61,994 bases of DNA. Source: an uncultured Clostridia bacterium. GTDB lineage: Bacteria > Bacillota > Clostridia > Oscillospirales > Ruminococcaceae. The notes under the pieces were generated by a model that ran no database searches, had not been told where the DNA came from, and worked only from the letters and a program-made list of their open reading frames with translations. Of the stretch, positions 61,021 through 61,994 are shown piece after piece. Numbering within the stretch: position 1 is the first letter of the stretch; each line of letters starts with the position of its first letter. The position numbers and the translations under genes are program-made. The stretch is from the NCBI GenBank assembly GCA_947627235.1, contig CANQVG010000010.1:1-61994 (forward strand), read 5' to 3'.

Positions 61021-61166
61021 AAAAAATTTGGCGAAAACACTTGAAAAAATGTTCGCCGCAATATATAATGTAAGTGAGACAATAAAGGCAGACTGTGAGG
61101 CGTTCCCAGCACCCCACAGTCCTATGCAGGAGCCATAACCTCCCACACAGCTTGAAATCAAGCGCC
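61021..61166 (-). ncRNA. Candidate structured small RNA of unknown class
   Basis: On the minus strand a good promoter (61173-61201) is followed by about 146 bases and a terminator: GGCGAA (61057) with TTCGCC (61030), then AAATTTTTT. Within the transcript GACTGTGGGG pairs with CCTCACAGTC (10 bp, one G-T), GGAG pairs with CTCC and CTTGA with TCAAG, and TGAGA near the 5' end can pair with TCTCA. No reading frame has a properly spaced ribosome site. It lacks the SRP apical GGAA/GGAAGCAGC signature and I cannot assign it to 6S, RNase P or another known class. Confidence 0.55.
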
Positions 61167-61172
61167 AATCTC

Positions 61173-61201
61173 ATTATACCCTATTCTTTTGTATTTTACA
61201 A
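61173..61201 (-). promoter_or_regulatory. Promoter of the candidate small RNA
   Basis: On the minus strand TTGTAA (61201-61196), a 17-base spacer and a perfect TATAAT (61178-61173). A plus-strand TATAAT at 61210-61215 lies back to back with it, behind a weak TTTTGT (61187) at 17 bases. Confidence 0.72.
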
Positions 61202-61236
61202 GAGGTAAGTATAATAGTTTGTGTGTCCTTATTTTT

Positions 61237-61270
61237 GGCGGTGCAGGAGTAAACCCTGCGCCGCCTTTTT
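61237..61270 (+). terminator. Terminator-like hairpin in the leader of the lipoprotein gene
   Basis: GGCGGTGCAGG and CCTGCGCCGCC pair with one mismatch around a seven-base loop and are followed by TTTTT. It lies about 20 bases after a plus-strand TATAAT (61210) and 110 bases before the lipoprotein start, so it either ends a roughly 50-base transcript or acts as an attenuator. Confidence 0.75.
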
Positions 61271-61378
61271 GTCTCGGCGGGAAACCCCGAGGGGGACGGG
61301 AAGGAAGTACCACCCCCGAGGGCAAGTACCGTTGAGAATAACAAAGCCGCAAGAGCGGCACAAGGAGGAAACACAACT

Positions 61379-61994
61379 ATGAGAAAGCGCGCTTTAAGTA
61401 TATTACTTTGCGTTGCAATGGTCATTTCAATGACCGCCTGCGGGGGCAAGTCAAAAAGCCTTGACGGTTACTACACCTGTGAGGCTACCGACTTCATTGG
61501 AGCAGATTTTGCCCTGGAAATCGACGGCAATGACGCTGTGCTGTACAAACATCTTGAAGACCCGGCACCGGGATCGGTTGAGAAAACCGAAGACGGTGTT
61601 GACATCTACATGACGAATGCTTTTACCAAGCACAGCCCTTTCCATGCCAAACTGAGCGAAGACGGTGAACATCTGTATCTGTCTTCCGACAGCGGTCAAT
61701 GGGACACGCAGGTTTATGACAGAGTAAACAAGAGCGAGTTTGAAGATTATCTTGCAAACTCGATAAAGCCCAGAGGCTATTCGTCAAATAACACAGAACC
61801 GGCAGACGATGACGTAAAGCCTGCGGGTCCGGCAGCGCCGGAAGACAATACAGCCGAGCCGGAAAACGAGCCCACTGTGACAGAACCTGAGCCGGAAGAG
61901 CTTTCTGACGAAGAAGCGGAGTTCAGGGAGATTTTCTGGTACAACGGTATTCAGCCGATGCTTACGATGCACGCGGACGGAATGAGCGATGAGG
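61379..61994 (+). CDS. Lipoprotein of unknown function (3' end beyond the window)
   Basis: At least 205 residues are present; the gene runs off the right edge. MRKRALSILLCVAMVISMTA with the lipid Cys at 21 is a clear lipoprotein signal. A beta-rich domain follows with SLDGYYTCEATDFIGADFAL, repeating short strands and WDTQVYDRVNKSEF, then a Pro/Glu/Asp/Thr-rich linker and the start of a second domain (FREIFWYNGIQPMLTMHADG). AAGGAGG lies eight bases before the ATG. No family recognised. The Gly-Tyr-Tyr opening suggests a small beta-barrel or lipocalin-like fold. Confidence 0.85.
   Translation, partial: MRKRALSILLCVAMVISMTACGGKSKSLDGYYTCEATDFIGADFALEIDGNDAVLYKHLEDPAPGSVEKTEDGVDIYMTNAFTKHSPFHAKLSEDGEHLYLSSDSGQWDTQVYDRVNKSEFEDYLANSIKPRGYSSNNTEPADDDVKPAGPAAPEDNTAEPENEPTVTEPEPEELSDEEAEFREIFWYNGIQPMLTMHADGMSDE

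Noticed and set aside
60907-61161. 84-residue minus-strand frame with hydrophobic stretches
   Set aside because: GGAGG is only two bases from a candidate ATG, and the frame coincides with paired stems and the terminator of the candidate RNA. A small membrane protein is not fully excluded.
60084-61378. Integrated element with a duplicated tmRNA 3' end
   Set aside because: I found no second copy of the tmRNA 3' end and no integrase in the window, so an element here remains only a possibility.
1-61994. CRISPR array
   Set aside because: No regularly spaced direct repeats of 24-40 bases with unique spacers are present; the only tandem repeat is the 84-bp pair inside a gene.

Overview
The window reads as chromosome of a low-to-medium-GC Gram-positive anaerobe of the Clostridia, most like an uncultured gut Oscillospiraceae/Ruminococcaceae member. 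This rests on the many lipobox lipoproteins without outer-membrane genes, near-consensus sigma-A promoters, paired ABC exporters of the BmrCD type, a PadR/DUF2812 pair, and saccharolytic genes (GH31 enzymes, mannonate pathway, 4-alpha-glucanotransferase). I ran no database search; family names come from motifs I recognise.

Layout. 1-8.3 kb is an accessory island, AT-rich over most of its length. It holds a PadR/DUF2812 regulator pair, a MobV relaxase that looks 5'-truncated, a relic of a DDE transposase, a restriction-modification operon (small XRE regulator, fused C5/N6-adenine methyltransferase, HNH nuclease resembling the Alw26I/Eco31I/Esp3I group), then decayed reading frames. 8.3-12.1 kb carries small housekeeping genes: a GIY-YIG-like protein, a DNA glycosylase, a nitroreductase, a HAD phosphatase and an SH3 lipoprotein. 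12.1-16 kb is a heterodimeric ABC exporter on the minus strand. 16.4-25.4 kb is an oligopeptide ABC importer in which four of five subunits carry large insertions or are oversized. 25.5-37 kb is mixed metabolism: an MBL hydrolase, malQ, cysK-luxS, a CE15-like esterase, a LOG protein, XRE-TPR, DUF3737, a CPBP protease and a flavin reductase, ending with tRNA-Ser(CGA). 37.6-42.3 kb is the str operon (rpsL, rpsG, fusA) followed by tuf with its own promoter. 42.3-56.4 kb is a carbohydrate region: two GH31 glycosidases and a complete mannonate-to-KDPG branch (uxuA, uxuB facing kdgA, kdgK from a divergent promoter region), with CapA and His-rich lipoproteins between. 56.5-60.1 kb carries smpB, a nitroreductase-pentapeptide fusion, a short chain of overlapping genes and ssrA (tmRNA).

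After tmRNA lies 1.3 kb without convincing protein genes. It is unusually structured: seven TTTCCCCA-type boxes arranged as stems, a run of at least six GC-rich hairpins, a 22-bp palindrome, and a minus-strand unit with a good promoter and terminator that looks like a structured small RNA. The window ends inside a lipoprotein gene.

Working together: uxuA/uxuB and kdgA/kdgK convert glucuronate-derived fructuronate to pyruvate and glyceraldehyde 3-phosphate. The GH31 enzymes could supply sugars from glucuronoxylan or xyloglucan. cysK overlaps luxS, linking sulfur amino acid metabolism to S-ribosylhomocysteine recycling. smpB and ssrA are the two parts of the trans-translation machinery.
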